From the NCBI GenBank assembly GCA_963791425.1, contig CAWBSE010000004.1, forward strand, positions 310,001 to 374,000: 64,000 nucleotides of DNA, given 5' to 3'. Shown one piece after another: positions 35,532 through 43,593 of the stretch. Position 1 is the first letter of the stretch. Every line of letters begins with the position of its first letter. Below the pieces are notes generated by a model. The model was not told the DNA's origin. It did no database searches and was given only the letters and a program-made list of their open reading frames with translations. The translations under genes and the position numbers were made by a program. Source of the DNA: DATBLE01 sp963791425 (GTDB taxonomy: Bacteria; Actinomycetota; Thermoleophilia; Gaiellales; Gaiellaceae).

Positions 35532-36047
35532 GTGCGGCCGATCGTCGTGCTGCTCGTGGTCGTCTGCGCGGTCGCCGGCTGCGGCGCGAGCTCGACGACG
35601 GTGCCGGCCTCGGCAGTTGCGCTCGTGGGCGGCCGGCCCGTCCCGCTCGCCGCGGTCGACGCACAGCTGGCCCAGGCGCGACGCGCATACAGGGCCAGAG
35701 GCCAGGTGTTCCCCGCGCGAGGCACGCCGGCCTACGCGCACCTGCAGGCGCTCGCGGTCCAGCTCGTCGTCGAGCGGGCGCAGTTCGAGCTGGAGGCCGA
35801 GGACGCCGGCATTCGGATCACCCCGGCCGCTGTCGACCGGCGGCTCCGGCAAGTCAAGCGCGCGACGTTCGGAGGGAGCGAGCGGCGGTACCAGGAGGGG
35901 CTTCGGCGAGAGGGTCTGACCGACGCGGACATCCGCGCCGACATCCGCAGCCAGCTCCTCGCCGACGCCGTGAAGCGCGTCATGGGGGACACGCTCATCC
36001 CGAAGGTCGTCTACGCGAAGGGGTTCGCTCCCGGTCCCGCCGTCTGA
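35532..36047 (+). CDS. SurA N-terminal-like lipoprotein
   Basis: 171 aa from GTG, 3 nt after the mfd stop. Lipobox VAGC (Cys about 17). The rest resembles the chaperone (SurA-N) module: VALVGGRPVPLAAVDAQLAQ and LEAEDAGIRITPAAVDRRLR. There is no rotamase domain. It is a shorter paralogue of the next gene, whose N-terminal half shows the same pattern (FGGSEKKYLAELKRQ vs FGGSERRYQEGLRRE). Probably an envelope chaperone without isomerase activity. Confidence 0.75.
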   Translation: MRPIVVLLVVVCAVAGCGASSTTVPASAVALVGGRPVPLAAVDAQLAQARRAYRARGQVFPARGTPAYAHLQALAVQLVVERAQFELEAEDAGIRITPAAVDRRLRQVKRATFGGSERRYQEGLRREGLTDADIRADIRSQLLADAVKRVMGDTLIPKVVYAKGFAPGPAV

Positions 36048-36074
36048 GGGTCGCTGCTACCCTGGCAGCGGCTC

Positions 36075-37082
36075 ATGCGGCGCTTTTTTTTGGTCCTGTT
36101 CGTGCTTCCGCTCGTGCTGCTCGCATCCGCGTGCGGCGGGGGCGGTGGCGGCGGTTCGAAGGTGTCGGGTGACGACGCCGCCGTCGTCAACGGCGAGCAC
36201 ATCACGCAGACGGAGCTCGACCGGCGCGTCAACGAGGCGAAGTGCAGCTACACGCTCCAGAAGCGCGCCTTCCCGAAGGCCGGATCGCAGGAGTACCAGA
36301 CGATCCAGAGCCAGATCCTGCAGAACCTCGTCCAGCGGGCCCAGATCGCGCAGAAGGCGCCGGGCCTGAACGTCTCGATCAGCGACAAGCAGGTCGAGGA
36401 CAATCTGAAGAAGCTGAAGACGCAGTACTTCGGGGGCAGCGAGAAGAAGTACCTGGCCGAGCTCAAGCGGCAGTGTGTCACCGACGCCGAGGTGCGCCAG
36501 GACCTGCGCGCGAACCTGCTCTCGAACGAGGTCTTCAAGAAGGTGACCGCGTCGGCGGTGATCTCGGACGCCGAGATCAAGACGTACTACGACGGCAACC
36601 GCGAGGTGTACACGACGCCGCAGACGCGCACCGTCAGCCACATCCTGGTCAAGGACAAGGCGCTCGCCGACAAGATCTACGCCGAGCTGAAGGCGGGCGC
36701 CGACTTCGCCACGCTGGCGAAGAAGTACTCGACCGATCCGGGCTCGAAGTCGCAGGGAGGCCAGCTGACGATCACCCGCGGCCAGACCGTCCCGGCGTTC
36801 GACAAGACCGCCTTCGCGCTCGCCACCGGAGCCCTGTCCAAGCCGATCCACACCCAGTTCGGCTGGCACATCATCCACGCCGACAAGGCCGCGAAGCCGC
36901 GCCGGTCGACGCCGTTCGCGCAGGTGAAGGAGTCGATCCGCCAGAAGCTCCTGCAGGACAAGCGCAACGGCACCCTGCAGAAGTGGCTCGACGCCATGAA
37001 GAAGGAGTACGCGGGCAAGATCGCGTACGCCAACGGGCTCGCCCCCGTCGAGACGACCACCTCGGCGACCACCACCGGCTGA
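36075..37082 (+). CDS. parvulin-type peptidylprolyl isomerase lipoprotein (PrsA/SurA-like)
   Basis: 335 aa. Lipobox LASAC (Cys about 20), Gly-rich linker, SurA-N chaperone helices, then one PpiC parvulin domain at about 180-275 (TRTVSHILVKDKALADKIYA; GGQLTITRGQTVPAFDKTAF; FGWHIIHADKAA) and a helical C-terminus. Folds exported proteins at the outer face of the membrane. An 8-base T run sits at codons 4-6, unusual in this GC-rich DNA. TACCCT lies 11 nt before ATG. Confidence 0.9.
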   Translation: MRRFFLVLFVLPLVLLASACGGGGGGGSKVSGDDAAVVNGEHITQTELDRRVNEAKCSYTLQKRAFPKAGSQEYQTIQSQILQNLVQRAQIAQKAPGLNVSISDKQVEDNLKKLKTQYFGGSEKKYLAELKRQCVTDAEVRQDLRANLLSNEVFKKVTASAVISDAEIKTYYDGNREVYTTPQTRTVSHILVKDKALADKIYAELKAGADFATLAKKYSTDPGSKSQGGQLTITRGQTVPAFDKTAFALATGALSKPIHTQFGWHIIHADKAAKPRRSTPFAQVKESIRQKLLQDKRNGTLQKWLDAMKKEYAGKIAYANGLAPVETTTSATTTG

Positions 37083-37089
37083 GCCCCCC

Positions 37090-37857
37090 TTGAGCCTCGA
37101 CCAGGCTCTGCTCGACCTCCAGGAGCTGACCGAGCGCCTCCGGCGCGACTGCCCGTGGGACCGCGAGCAGACGGTGCAGACGATCGTCCCGCACACGGTC
37201 GAGGAGGCGTACGAGGTCGCGGACGCGGCGCTCGCCGGCGAGCCGGCGAAGCTGCTCGACGAGCTCGGCGACCTGCTCTTCCAGGTCTACTTTCTCGCGC
37301 TGCTGCTCGAGGAGGAGGGCCATGGGAGTCTCGAGGACGTCGCCCGCGGGGTCCACGAGAAGCTCGTCCGGCGCCACCCGCACGTGTTCGCCGACGGCCA
37401 GGCCGACACTCCGGGTGCGGTGCGCAAGCGCTGGGAGGAGATCAAGACGGAACAGGAAGGCCGCGAGGGCGTCTTCCACGACGTCCCCGAGACGCTGCCG
37501 GCGCTGCTCCAGGCGCGCAAGGTGCAGCGCCGGGCTGCGACGGTCGGCTTCGAGTACCCGGATGTCGACGGGGCACTCGCCGACCTCGAGGACGAGCTCG
37601 CCGAGCTGAAGGCCGAGCTTCCGGGCGGCACGGACGAACGCCGCGGCGACGAGCTCGGCGACCTGCTCTTCGCGTGCGTCAACGTCGCCCGTCGCCTGAA
37701 CGTCGACCCGGAGCTGGAGCTGCGCCAGGCCACCGGGCGCTTCGTCGCCCGCGTCGAGGGGGCCGAGCGCCTCGCCGCCGCCGACGGCCTCACCTGGACG
37801 GAACTCGACCTGAACGACCAGGATCGCTACTTCGACCTCGCCAAGGAGAATGAATGA
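37090..37857 (+). CDS. mazG: nucleoside triphosphate pyrophosphohydrolase MazG
   Basis: 255 aa from TTG. All-alpha NTP-PPase with two MazG repeats: acidic motifs EEAYEVADA with ELGDLLFQV in the first (about 38-65), and the second pair ELAELKAELP/GDELGDLLFACVN (about 170-200). Family motif CPWDREQT at about 18-25. Hydrolyses NTPs to NMP and PPi to clean the nucleotide pool. Overlaps eno (ATGA). Confidence 0.93.
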   Translation: MSLDQALLDLQELTERLRRDCPWDREQTVQTIVPHTVEEAYEVADAALAGEPAKLLDELGDLLFQVYFLALLLEEEGHGSLEDVARGVHEKLVRRHPHVFADGQADTPGAVRKRWEEIKTEQEGREGVFHDVPETLPALLQARKVQRRAATVGFEYPDVDGALADLEDELAELKAELPGGTDERRGDELGDLLFACVNVARRLNVDPELELRQATGRFVARVEGAERLAAADGLTWTELDLNDQDRYFDLAKENE

Positions 37858-39122
37858 CCGCCATCGCATCGGTTCACGCACGCCAGATCTTCGACTCGCG
37901 CGGCAATCCCACCGTCGAGGTGGACGTCCGCCTCGAGTCGGGCGCCCTCGGCCGCGCCGCCGTCCCCTCGGGCGCCTCGACCGGAGTGCACGAGGCGGTC
38001 GAGCTCAGGGACGGGGGAGACGCCTACGGCGGCAAGGGCGTGACCCGCGCCGTCGCGAACGTCGAGGGTGAGATCGCAGCCGCGGTCCAGGGCCGCGACG
38101 CAGGCGACCAGGCGGCGCTCGACGGGCTGCTGATCGAGCTCGACGGGACGCCGAACAAGGGGCGGCTGGGCGCGAACGCGGTGCTCGGCGTGTCGCTGGC
38201 GGCCGCGAAGGCGACCGCGGCCGAGGCCGGGGTCTCGTTGTTTCGCTACCTCGGCGGCGAGGACGCCCGGATCCTGCCGGTGCCCATGATGAACGTGATC
38301 AACGGCGGCGCGCACGCCGACAACTCGATCGACCTGCAGGAGTTCATGGTCGTCCCCGCCGGCGCGTCGTCGTTTGCCGAGGCGATGCGGATCGGGACGG
38401 AGACGTACCACTCGCTGAAGGCGGTGCTCCACGAGCGCGGCCTGTCGACCGCCGTCGGCGACGAGGGCGGGTTCGCGCCCGACCTCGGCTCGAGCGACGA
38501 GGCGATCGAGGCGATCCTCGAGGCGGCCGAGCGGGCCGGGCACCGCGAGCACGTGGCGATCGCGCTCGACCCGGCGTCCACCGAGTTCTTCTCGGACGGC
38601 CTCTACCGCTTCGAGGGCCGGGAGGCCGACGGCACAGCGATGGCCGACTTCTACGCTGGCCTGGCCGACCGCTACCCGGTCGTCTCGGTCGAGGACGGCC
38701 TCGCAGAGGACGACTGGGACGGATGGCGCACCATCACCGAGCGGCTGGGCGACCGGGTTCAGTTGGTCGGCGACGACCTGTTCGTCACCAACGTCGAGCG
38801 GCTCCAGCGCGGCATCGACGAGGGGATCGCGAACGCGATCCTCGTCAAGGTCAACCAGATCGGCACCCTGACCGAGACGCTCGACACGATCGGGCTTGCG
38901 CGCTCGGCCGGCTACCGGGCCGTGATCTCGCACCGGTCGGGCGAGACCGAGGACACGACGATCGCCGATCTCGCGGTGGCGACCGGCGCAGGGCAGATCA
39001 AGACGGGCGCTCCCGCACGCACGGACCGCGTCGCGAAGTTCAACCAGCTCCTCCGGATCGAGGAGGAACTCGGCGCCCGCGCCGAGTACCCCGGCTGGTC
39101 GGCGTTCTCACGGGTCTCGTAG
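37854..39122 (+). CDS. eno: enolase
   Basis: 422 aa. Converts 2-phosphoglycerate to PEP with Mg. Seen: ARQIFDSRGNPTVEVDVRLE, SGASTGVHEAVELRD, GDEGGFAPDL, metal ligand VEDGLAEDDWDGW, VGDDLFVTN and the catalytic-Lys region ILVKVNQIGTLTE with SHRSGETEDTTIADLA. ATG overlaps mazG. Confidence 0.97.
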   Translation: MTAIASVHARQIFDSRGNPTVEVDVRLESGALGRAAVPSGASTGVHEAVELRDGGDAYGGKGVTRAVANVEGEIAAAVQGRDAGDQAALDGLLIELDGTPNKGRLGANAVLGVSLAAAKATAAEAGVSLFRYLGGEDARILPVPMMNVINGGAHADNSIDLQEFMVVPAGASSFAEAMRIGTETYHSLKAVLHERGLSTAVGDEGGFAPDLGSSDEAIEAILEAAERAGHREHVAIALDPASTEFFSDGLYRFEGREADGTAMADFYAGLADRYPVVSVEDGLAEDDWDGWRTITERLGDRVQLVGDDLFVTNVERLQRGIDEGIANAILVKVNQIGTLTETLDTIGLARSAGYRAVISHRSGETEDTTIADLAVATGAGQIKTGAPARTDRVAKFNQLLRIEEELGARAEYPGWSAFSRVS

Positions 39123-39123
39123 A

Positions 39124-39129
39124 TACGCT
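39124..39129 (+). promoter_or_regulatory. leaderless -10 box TACGCT before pyk
   Basis: Six bases before ATG 39136, right after the eno stop. Confidence 0.5.
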
Positions 39130-39135
39130 GGATCG

Positions 39136-40551
39136 ATGGCCGCTCCAGCACCAAGGCGAACCAAGATCCTGGCAACGATCGGGCCGGCGAGCGGTACTCC
39201 CGACAAGCTCGCCGAGCTGGTCGCGGCCGGCATGGACGGCGTTCGGCTGAACTTCTCGCACGGCGCGCACGAGCAGCACAGCACGCGTGCCGAGGCCGCG
39301 CGCGCCGCCGCCGACGACGCCGGCCATCCGCTCGCACTGGTCGCCGACCTCCAAGGCCCGAAGATCCGACTCGGCAACCTGCCGGCGCCGAGAATGCTGA
39401 CGAGGGGCGAGGAGATCGTGATCGCCCCCGAGGCGTCGGCGGCAGACGGGGAGCTCCCGGTCTCGCCGGCCGTGATCGGCGAGGTGTTGGAGCCCGGGAA
39501 CGACGTCCTGATCGACGACGGGCTCGTGCGCCTGCGCGTCGAGGAGGTCGACGGCGGGAAAGCGCGCTGCGTGGTCGTGATCGGGGGCGCGGTCAGCGCG
39601 CACAAGGGCGTGAATCTGCCTGGTGTGCCGCTGCCCATCCCGTCACTGACGCCGAAGGACATCGATGACCTCCGGCACGCGCTGTCGCTCGACGTCGACT
39701 ACGTCGCGCTCTCGTTCGTGCGCTCGGCGGCCGACGTCCGCGAGTTGCGCAGCCTGATCGAGCAGGCCGGCTCCCGCGCCGAGGTGATCGCCAAGATCGA
39801 GAAGGCGGAGGCGGTCGAGGTGCTCGACGAGATCCTGGTCGAGACCGACGCGATCATGGTCGCGCGCGGCGACCTCGGCGTCGAGATCGGGCCGGCGTCG
39901 GTTCCGTTGCTGCAGAAGCGCATCATCCTCCGCGCGCTCGAGGCGGGGAAGCCGGTGATCACGGCGACGCAGATGCTGGAGTCGATGATCGAGCACGCCG
40001 AACCGACGAGGGCAGAGGCGAGCGACGTCGCAAACGCGGTGCTCGACGGGTCGTCGGCGCTGATGCTCTCCGGCGAGACCGCTGTCGGGGCGTACCCGGT
40101 CGAGTCGGTCGCCTACATGGACCGGATCGCGCGGGCGGTCGAGCCGAGCCTCGGCTACCGCCACGAGATGCCGGAGCCGGACGAGGATCCCGGCGTCGGC
40201 CGGGCGATGTCGAACGCCGCCTGCGACATCGCCGAGACGCTCGGGGCAGCTGCGATCCTCGTCCCGACCGCGAGCGGCCGCACGGCCTCCGCCGTCGCCA
40301 GGCTGCGCCCCCGGCGCCCCATCGTCGCGCTGACGCACAACCGGTACGCGGTCCGGCAGATGGCGCTGGAGTGGGGCGTGATCCCTCTGCTGGTCTCCGA
40401 GGCCGACGACGTCCAGGACCTCTGGGGGCTCTCGATCGGCGCCGCCCGCGACGCCGGCCTGATCGAAGCGGGCGACCGGATAGTGATGACGGCGGGGACG
40501 TCGGTGAACATCCCCGGCACGACCAACGTGATCAAGGTCGACGTCGCGTAG
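39136..40551 (+). CDS. pyk: pyruvate kinase
   Basis: 471 aa. PEP + ADP to pyruvate + ATP. Seen: RTKILATIGPASGTPDKL, RLNFSHGAHE, beta-barrel B domain (about 70-165), KIEKAEAVEVLDEI with catalytic Lys, MVARGDLGVEIG, TATQMLESMIEHAEPTRAEA and the C-terminal MTAGTSVNIPGTTN effector loop. Following eno by 13 bp puts two consecutive lower-glycolysis steps together. Confidence 0.97.
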   Translation: MAAPAPRRTKILATIGPASGTPDKLAELVAAGMDGVRLNFSHGAHEQHSTRAEAARAAADDAGHPLALVADLQGPKIRLGNLPAPRMLTRGEEIVIAPEASAADGELPVSPAVIGEVLEPGNDVLIDDGLVRLRVEEVDGGKARCVVVIGGAVSAHKGVNLPGVPLPIPSLTPKDIDDLRHALSLDVDYVALSFVRSAADVRELRSLIEQAGSRAEVIAKIEKAEAVEVLDEILVETDAIMVARGDLGVEIGPASVPLLQKRIILRALEAGKPVITATQMLESMIEHAEPTRAEASDVANAVLDGSSALMLSGETAVGAYPVESVAYMDRIARAVEPSLGYRHEMPEPDEDPGVGRAMSNAACDIAETLGAAAILVPTASGRTASAVARLRPRRPIVALTHNRYAVRQMALEWGVIPLLVSEADDVQDLWGLSIGAARDAGLIEAGDRIVMTAGTSVNIPGTTNVIKVDVA

Positions 40552-40588
40552 CAGGAACCGCGTCCCGGGGCGTCGAACCGGGATACCC

Positions 40589-40897
40589 GTGCTTCGCCCC
40601 AGAAGACGCAAGAGATGGATGCGCCTCGTCGCCGTCGGCGTCGTCGCGTTGCTCGCGCTTCTCTACTACCGGCCGGTGCGCACGTACGTGAACACGAAGC
40701 ACACGCTCCAGGCCCGCTCTGCCGAGGTTCATGCGCTGAGCCAGCGCAAGAAGCAGCTCGAGCAGCGGCTGTCCGAGATCGAGCGGGGATCGTCGCTCGT
40801 CCGCGGCGCCAGGCGGCTCGGCCTGGTCAAGCCGGGCGAGCACCTGTTCATCGTGCAGGGCATCCCCGAGTGGCGCCGCGCCAACTCGCGCCGCTAG
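40589..40897 (+). CDS. FtsB/DivIC-like septum formation initiator
   Basis: 102 aa from GTG. Basic cytosolic head (RPRRRKRW), single TM helix (LVAVGVVALLALLYY), then a coiled coil (QARSAEVHALSQRKKQLEQR, then LSEIERGSSLVRGARRLG) and the YVKPGE-like motif LVKPGEHLF. Part of the divisome FtsQLB complex. In Actinobacteria ftsB usually follows eno and precedes DUF501; here pyk is inserted. Confidence 0.85.
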   Translation: MLRPRRRKRWMRLVAVGVVALLALLYYRPVRTYVNTKHTLQARSAEVHALSQRKKQLEQRLSEIERGSSLVRGARRLGLVKPGEHLFIVQGIPEWRRANSRR

Positions 40898-40901
40898 TCG
40901 C

Positions 40902-40907
40902 TAGCCT
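40902..40907 (+). promoter_or_regulatory. leaderless -10 box TAGCCT
   Basis: Seven bases before ATG 40915. Confidence 0.5.
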
Positions 40908-40914
40908 CGGGACA

Positions 40915-41409
40915 ATGGACGACCGCGACGTCGTCGCCCTGCAGATCGGCCGCGAGCCGCGCGCCTTCCATCGCGTCGCCGTGCGCTGCCCCTTCGGCCG
41001 GCCCGCGGTCACGGAGCAGGCCCCGTACGACACCGCCGGCGATCCGTTCCCGACGACCTACTACCTGACCTGCCCGCAGCTGGTTGCCGCCGTGTCGCGG
41101 CTCGAGGCGGCAGGCGGGGTCGACCGCTGGTCGCAGGCGGTCGCTGCCCACGACGAGCTCGCTGCGAGCCTCACGCGCGCGAACGAGGAGCAGCGCGATG
41201 TCCGGCGGTCGCTCGCGGACGGACGGCAGGGCGCCGACGCGGGCGCCTCGCTCGACCTCGGGATCGGCGGGGCGGGACGGCACGGCAGCCTGAAGTGCCT
41301 CCACGCGCACGTCGCCTACGCGCTCGCGCGGCCGGGCTACGAGCTGGGCGACCGGATCCTCGCCGAGGTGGAGCCACTCTGGCCGCCGGACCGCTGCTGC
41401 ATGTCGTGA
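40915..41409 (+). CDS. DUF501 family protein
   Basis: 164 aa. Conserved family pattern: VAVRCPFGRPAVTEQ, GDPFPTTYYLTCP, then GVKCLHAH-like SLKCLHAHVAYALARPGYE and the final CCMS. Cys/His conservation suggests metal binding. Position after ftsB and near eno is typical of Actinobacteria, where a ppx phosphatase often follows; it does not here. Function unknown. Confidence 0.88.
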   Translation: MDDRDVVALQIGREPRAFHRVAVRCPFGRPAVTEQAPYDTAGDPFPTTYYLTCPQLVAAVSRLEAAGGVDRWSQAVAAHDELAASLTRANEEQRDVRRSLADGRQGADAGASLDLGIGGAGRHGSLKCLHAHVAYALARPGYELGDRILAEVEPLWPPDRCCMS

Positions 41410-41425
41410 CGCCGGAGGTGTCACG

Positions 41426-41431
41426 TAGCAT
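41426..41431 (+). promoter_or_regulatory. leaderless -10 box TAGCAT
   Basis: Seven bases before ATG 41439, fixing that start over upstream in-frame codons. Confidence 0.5.
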
Positions 41432-41438
41432 CGGCCCG

Positions 41439-41753
41439 ATGTCGACGACCACCGATCTCGTCCGCCACGAATGGTCCGATGGATACCGCCGGGTCGAGGC
41501 CCAGCGCGACACGCCGGCGAACTACCGCGCGCTGCACGCCCAGCTCGACGCGATCGCCGAGGAGCTCCGACGCCGTGTCGGCAGCGTGTTCACGCTGTCC
41601 GAGCTCGCCGACGAGTACCGGAAGGCCGATCCGTGGACGCACGCGCTGTTCCAGGAGCTGCCGAAGTCGGCGCGCTGGGCGCCGGGGCTGTCGATCGCCA
41701 CCGACGCGGCGTTCCACCTCTACGCCCGCGGCGCACAGGACTACGAGCCCTGA
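41439..41753 (+). CDS. hypothetical protein, 104 aa
   Basis: Soluble, helical, no signal or TM. Tryptophan-containing conserved-looking stretches (VRHEWSDGYRRVEAQ; TLSELADEYRKADPWTHALF). The pattern SELADEYRKAD resembles actinobacterial genes of unknown role beside DUF501. The stop overlaps a CTG start of the next gene. Confidence 0.65.
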   Translation: MSTTTDLVRHEWSDGYRRVEAQRDTPANYRALHAQLDAIAEELRRRVGSVFTLSELADEYRKADPWTHALFQELPKSARWAPGLSIATDAAFHLYARGAQDYEP

Positions 41754-41983
41754 GCACGCCGGGCACCACCAGGCCCGACCGGAAGAAGCCCAGACGGCGT
41801 GGCCTGCTGCGCTACTGGATCGCCGCGCTCGTCGTGATCGGCGTGTTCGCGGCCGGCCTCGCCCTCGGCCAGGCGCTGCACGACAACCCCAGGGGGGGCG
41901 ACACGCAGACACTCGTCCGCACGCTGAAGCCGCTCGAGGTGCCGCCGGCCCCCGAGACGGTGACCGTCACCGTCAGCAAGTAG
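41750..41983 (+). CDS. single-pass membrane protein, probable CTG start
   Basis: About 77 aa. Basic head (TRPDRKKPRRRGLLRYW), one TM helix (IAALVVIGVFAAGLALGQAL), and a short extracytoplasmic tail ending VTVTVSK. No ATG/GTG/TTG lies in frame before the TM helix. A CTG overlaps the previous stop as CTGA, in the same way as GTGA and ATGA elsewhere here. A frame error upstream is the alternative. Confidence 0.55.
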   Translation: MSTPGTTRPDRKKPRRRGLLRYWIAALVVIGVFAAGLALGQALHDNPRGGDTQTLVRTLKPLEVPPAPETVTVTVSK

Positions 41984-41995
41984 GGGCGCGCGGCG

Positions 41996-42508
41996 CTACA
42001 GGTCTTCGCCGGCGCGGAGCAGGCCGGCGACGATCACTGCGACCCCGGAGACGAGTCCGATCCAGAGGCCGATCGAACGGCCGCTCGTCCCGGCGAAGGT
42101 GTCCGGGATCGAGATCAGCCGGATGAGGACGAGCACGGTGCCCAGGGAGCCGATCGCGATCGTGACCAGGCTCTCCGGCACCGACGGCGGCAGCTCGATC
42201 CCCACCTCGCGCAGGATCGCCAGCACGACGAGCGCAAGCCCGAGGAAGAAGACGATCTTCCCGATCGTCCCGGTGTGCCAGCCGATCACCGACAGCGTCG
42301 GCCCCTCGACGGAACTGCCCGAGTACCACGACATGAACGACGAGAGCATCAGGACGAGGCCGGCGACCCAGGCGATGCGCGTGCCCGCCGACCAGATTCC
42401 GCTGCTGGGCCGGAGCCGCGCGACCGGCGCCCTCTCCGGCCGCTCGGGCGGCGGAGCGGGGTCGTCCAGCTCGGGATCGTCGAAGTCGAAGAGGTCAGGG
42501 GTTTCCAC
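41996..42508 (-). CDS. four-helix membrane protein
   Basis: 170 aa from GTG. Acidic N-terminus (DLFDFDDPELDDPAPPP), then four TM segments (IAWVAGLVLMLSSFMSWY; IVFFLGLALVVLAIL; LVTIAIGSLGTVLVLI; IGLWIGLVSGVAVIVAGLL). The WYSG...VEGPTLSVIGWHTG loop is like small actinobacterial DUF-type membrane proteins. Not assigned. Confidence 0.72.
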   Translation of the reverse strand: METPDLFDFDDPELDDPAPPPERPERAPVARLRPSSGIWSAGTRIAWVAGLVLMLSSFMSWYSGSSVEGPTLSVIGWHTGTIGKIVFFLGLALVVLAILREVGIELPPSVPESLVTIAIGSLGTVLVLIRLISIPDTFAGTSGRSIGLWIGLVSGVAVIVAGLLRAGEDL

Positions 42509-42518
42509 GGCGCGCCGT

Positions 42519-42524
42519 AGTCTA
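42519..42524 (-). promoter_or_regulatory. -10 box TAGACT
   Basis: Minus strand, 10 nt before GTG 42508. Confidence 0.4.
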
Positions 42525-42529
42525 GGTGG

Positions 42530-42766
42530 CTAGATGCCGAAGAGGCGCGCGATCTCGCCCCACACGGTCACGGCGACGACGGCGCAGGCCAGGAAGAGCA
42601 GCCCGAGGAACGACCAGAAGCGGACGCGTGCCATCCGCGTGGCGCGCCGGTGCTCGATCTTCGCGTGTCGTTGCGCGCGGTAGAAGTGGTAGGCGCGGTC
42701 GATCGCGTGCGGGTCGACCGGCGGCGACTCGGGCCTGGGACGCTGGCTCTGGGCAGGCTCCGCCAT
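42530..42766 (-). CDS. 78-aa single-pass membrane protein
   Basis: Polar, Pro-rich N-terminus with HAIDRAYHFYRAQRHAKIEH, then RMARVRFW and one TM helix (SFLGLLFLACAVVAVTVWG) at the C-terminus. No family recognised. It has its own promoter. Confidence 0.65.
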   Translation of the reverse strand: MAEPAQSQRPRPESPPVDPHAIDRAYHFYRAQRHAKIEHRRATRMARVRFWSFLGLLFLACAVVAVTVWGEIARLFGI

Positions 42767-42773
42767 TACACAA

Positions 42774-42779
42774 AGTCTA
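42774..42779 (-). promoter_or_regulatory. leaderless -10 box TAGACT
   Basis: Minus strand, seven bases before ATG 42766. The divergent plus-strand TACGTT box starts 14 bp away. Confidence 0.55.
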
Positions 42780-42792
42780 GATCGGCAGGCGG

Positions 42793-42798
42793 TACGTT
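42793..42798 (+). promoter_or_regulatory. leaderless -10 box TACGTT
   Basis: Six bases before GTG 42805 of the phosphodiesterase. Confidence 0.5.
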
Positions 42799-42804
42799 TC
42801 TCGG

Positions 42805-43593
42805 GTGAACCTTCGTGCCGGCACGAGGCCGTTCCGTGTCGGCCACAAGGGCGCAGCTGCCCTCGAGCCCGAAAACACGCTCCGATCGCTCGCGCGGGCG
42901 GTCGACCTGGGCTGCGATCTCGTCGAATTCGACGTGCTCGACCTGCACGACGGCACGATCGTGCTCGCGCACTCGGACGACCTGCTCGAGGTCAGTCACG
43001 GCGCCGCGGGCGGCAGCGTGCGGGCGCTCGGCCTCGCGGCGCTGCGCGAGGTCGCACCCGAACTGCCGACGTTCGACGAGGCGCTGGAGCTGCTCGCCGG
43101 CTCGGGCGGCGTCGGCGTCCACGTCGATCTGAAGGGCGAAGGGTTCGAGAGGAACATCGCCGACGCAATCCGGAAGCACGCGCTCGTCGAACGAACGGTG
43201 GTGAGCACCTTCCACGTGCCGAGCCTCCTGCGCCTTGCCGAGGCGGAGCCTGCGATCGCGCGCGGCCTGACGTACCCGGTCGACCGCCGCGGGGTCGCCC
43301 AGCGCCGGTTCACCGCGCCGGTCGCCGCAGCCGCCGCCGCGACGTTCAGGCAGGCGCTGCCGCGCCGGATCGCCGGCATGCTCGACCGGGCACGGGCCTC
43401 CGCGGCGATGCTGCACTTCTCGGTCGTGTCCGCTGCGGCGGTCGCCCGCGCGCACGACCACGGGGCGGCGGTGTTCACGTGGACGGTCGACGACGGGGCG
43501 CTCCTCGACCGGATGGTGGCCGCCGGGGTCGACGGCGTCATCACCAACGACCCTCGCATATTCCGGCCGTCTGACTACACTCAGGAGCCGTGA
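42805..43593 (+). CDS. glycerophosphodiester phosphodiesterase
   Basis: 262 aa. TIM-barrel GDPD. Catalytic/metal motifs: VGHKGAAALEPENTLRS (usual HRG...PENT; here H-K-G), LVEFDVLDLHDGTIVLAHSD (E/D ligands and second His), and the C-terminal VFTWTVDD...GVDGVITNDP. No signal peptide, so cytosolic. Hydrolyses glycerophosphodiesters to glycerol-3-P and an alcohol. GTG start; its stop overlaps the L,D-transpeptidase GTG by 4 nt. Confidence 0.92.
   Translation: MNLRAGTRPFRVGHKGAAALEPENTLRSLARAVDLGCDLVEFDVLDLHDGTIVLAHSDDLLEVSHGAAGGSVRALGLAALREVAPELPTFDEALELLAGSGGVGVHVDLKGEGFERNIADAIRKHALVERTVVSTFHVPSLLRLAEAEPAIARGLTYPVDRRGVAQRRFTAPVAAAAAATFRQALPRRIAGMLDRARASAAMLHFSVVSAAAVARAHDHGAAVFTWTVDDGALLDRMVAAGVDGVITNDPRIFRPSDYTQEP
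43576..43581 (+). promoter_or_regulatory. leaderless -10 box TACACT inside the GDPD end
   Basis: Eight bases before GTG 43590; gives the transpeptidase its own start besides read-through. Confidence 0.5.

Noticed and set aside
32649..35852. 1067-codon open frame antisense to mfd
   Set aside because: Same codon-shadow effect; Asp/Arg/Val-rich with no motif, while mfd shows all helicase motifs.
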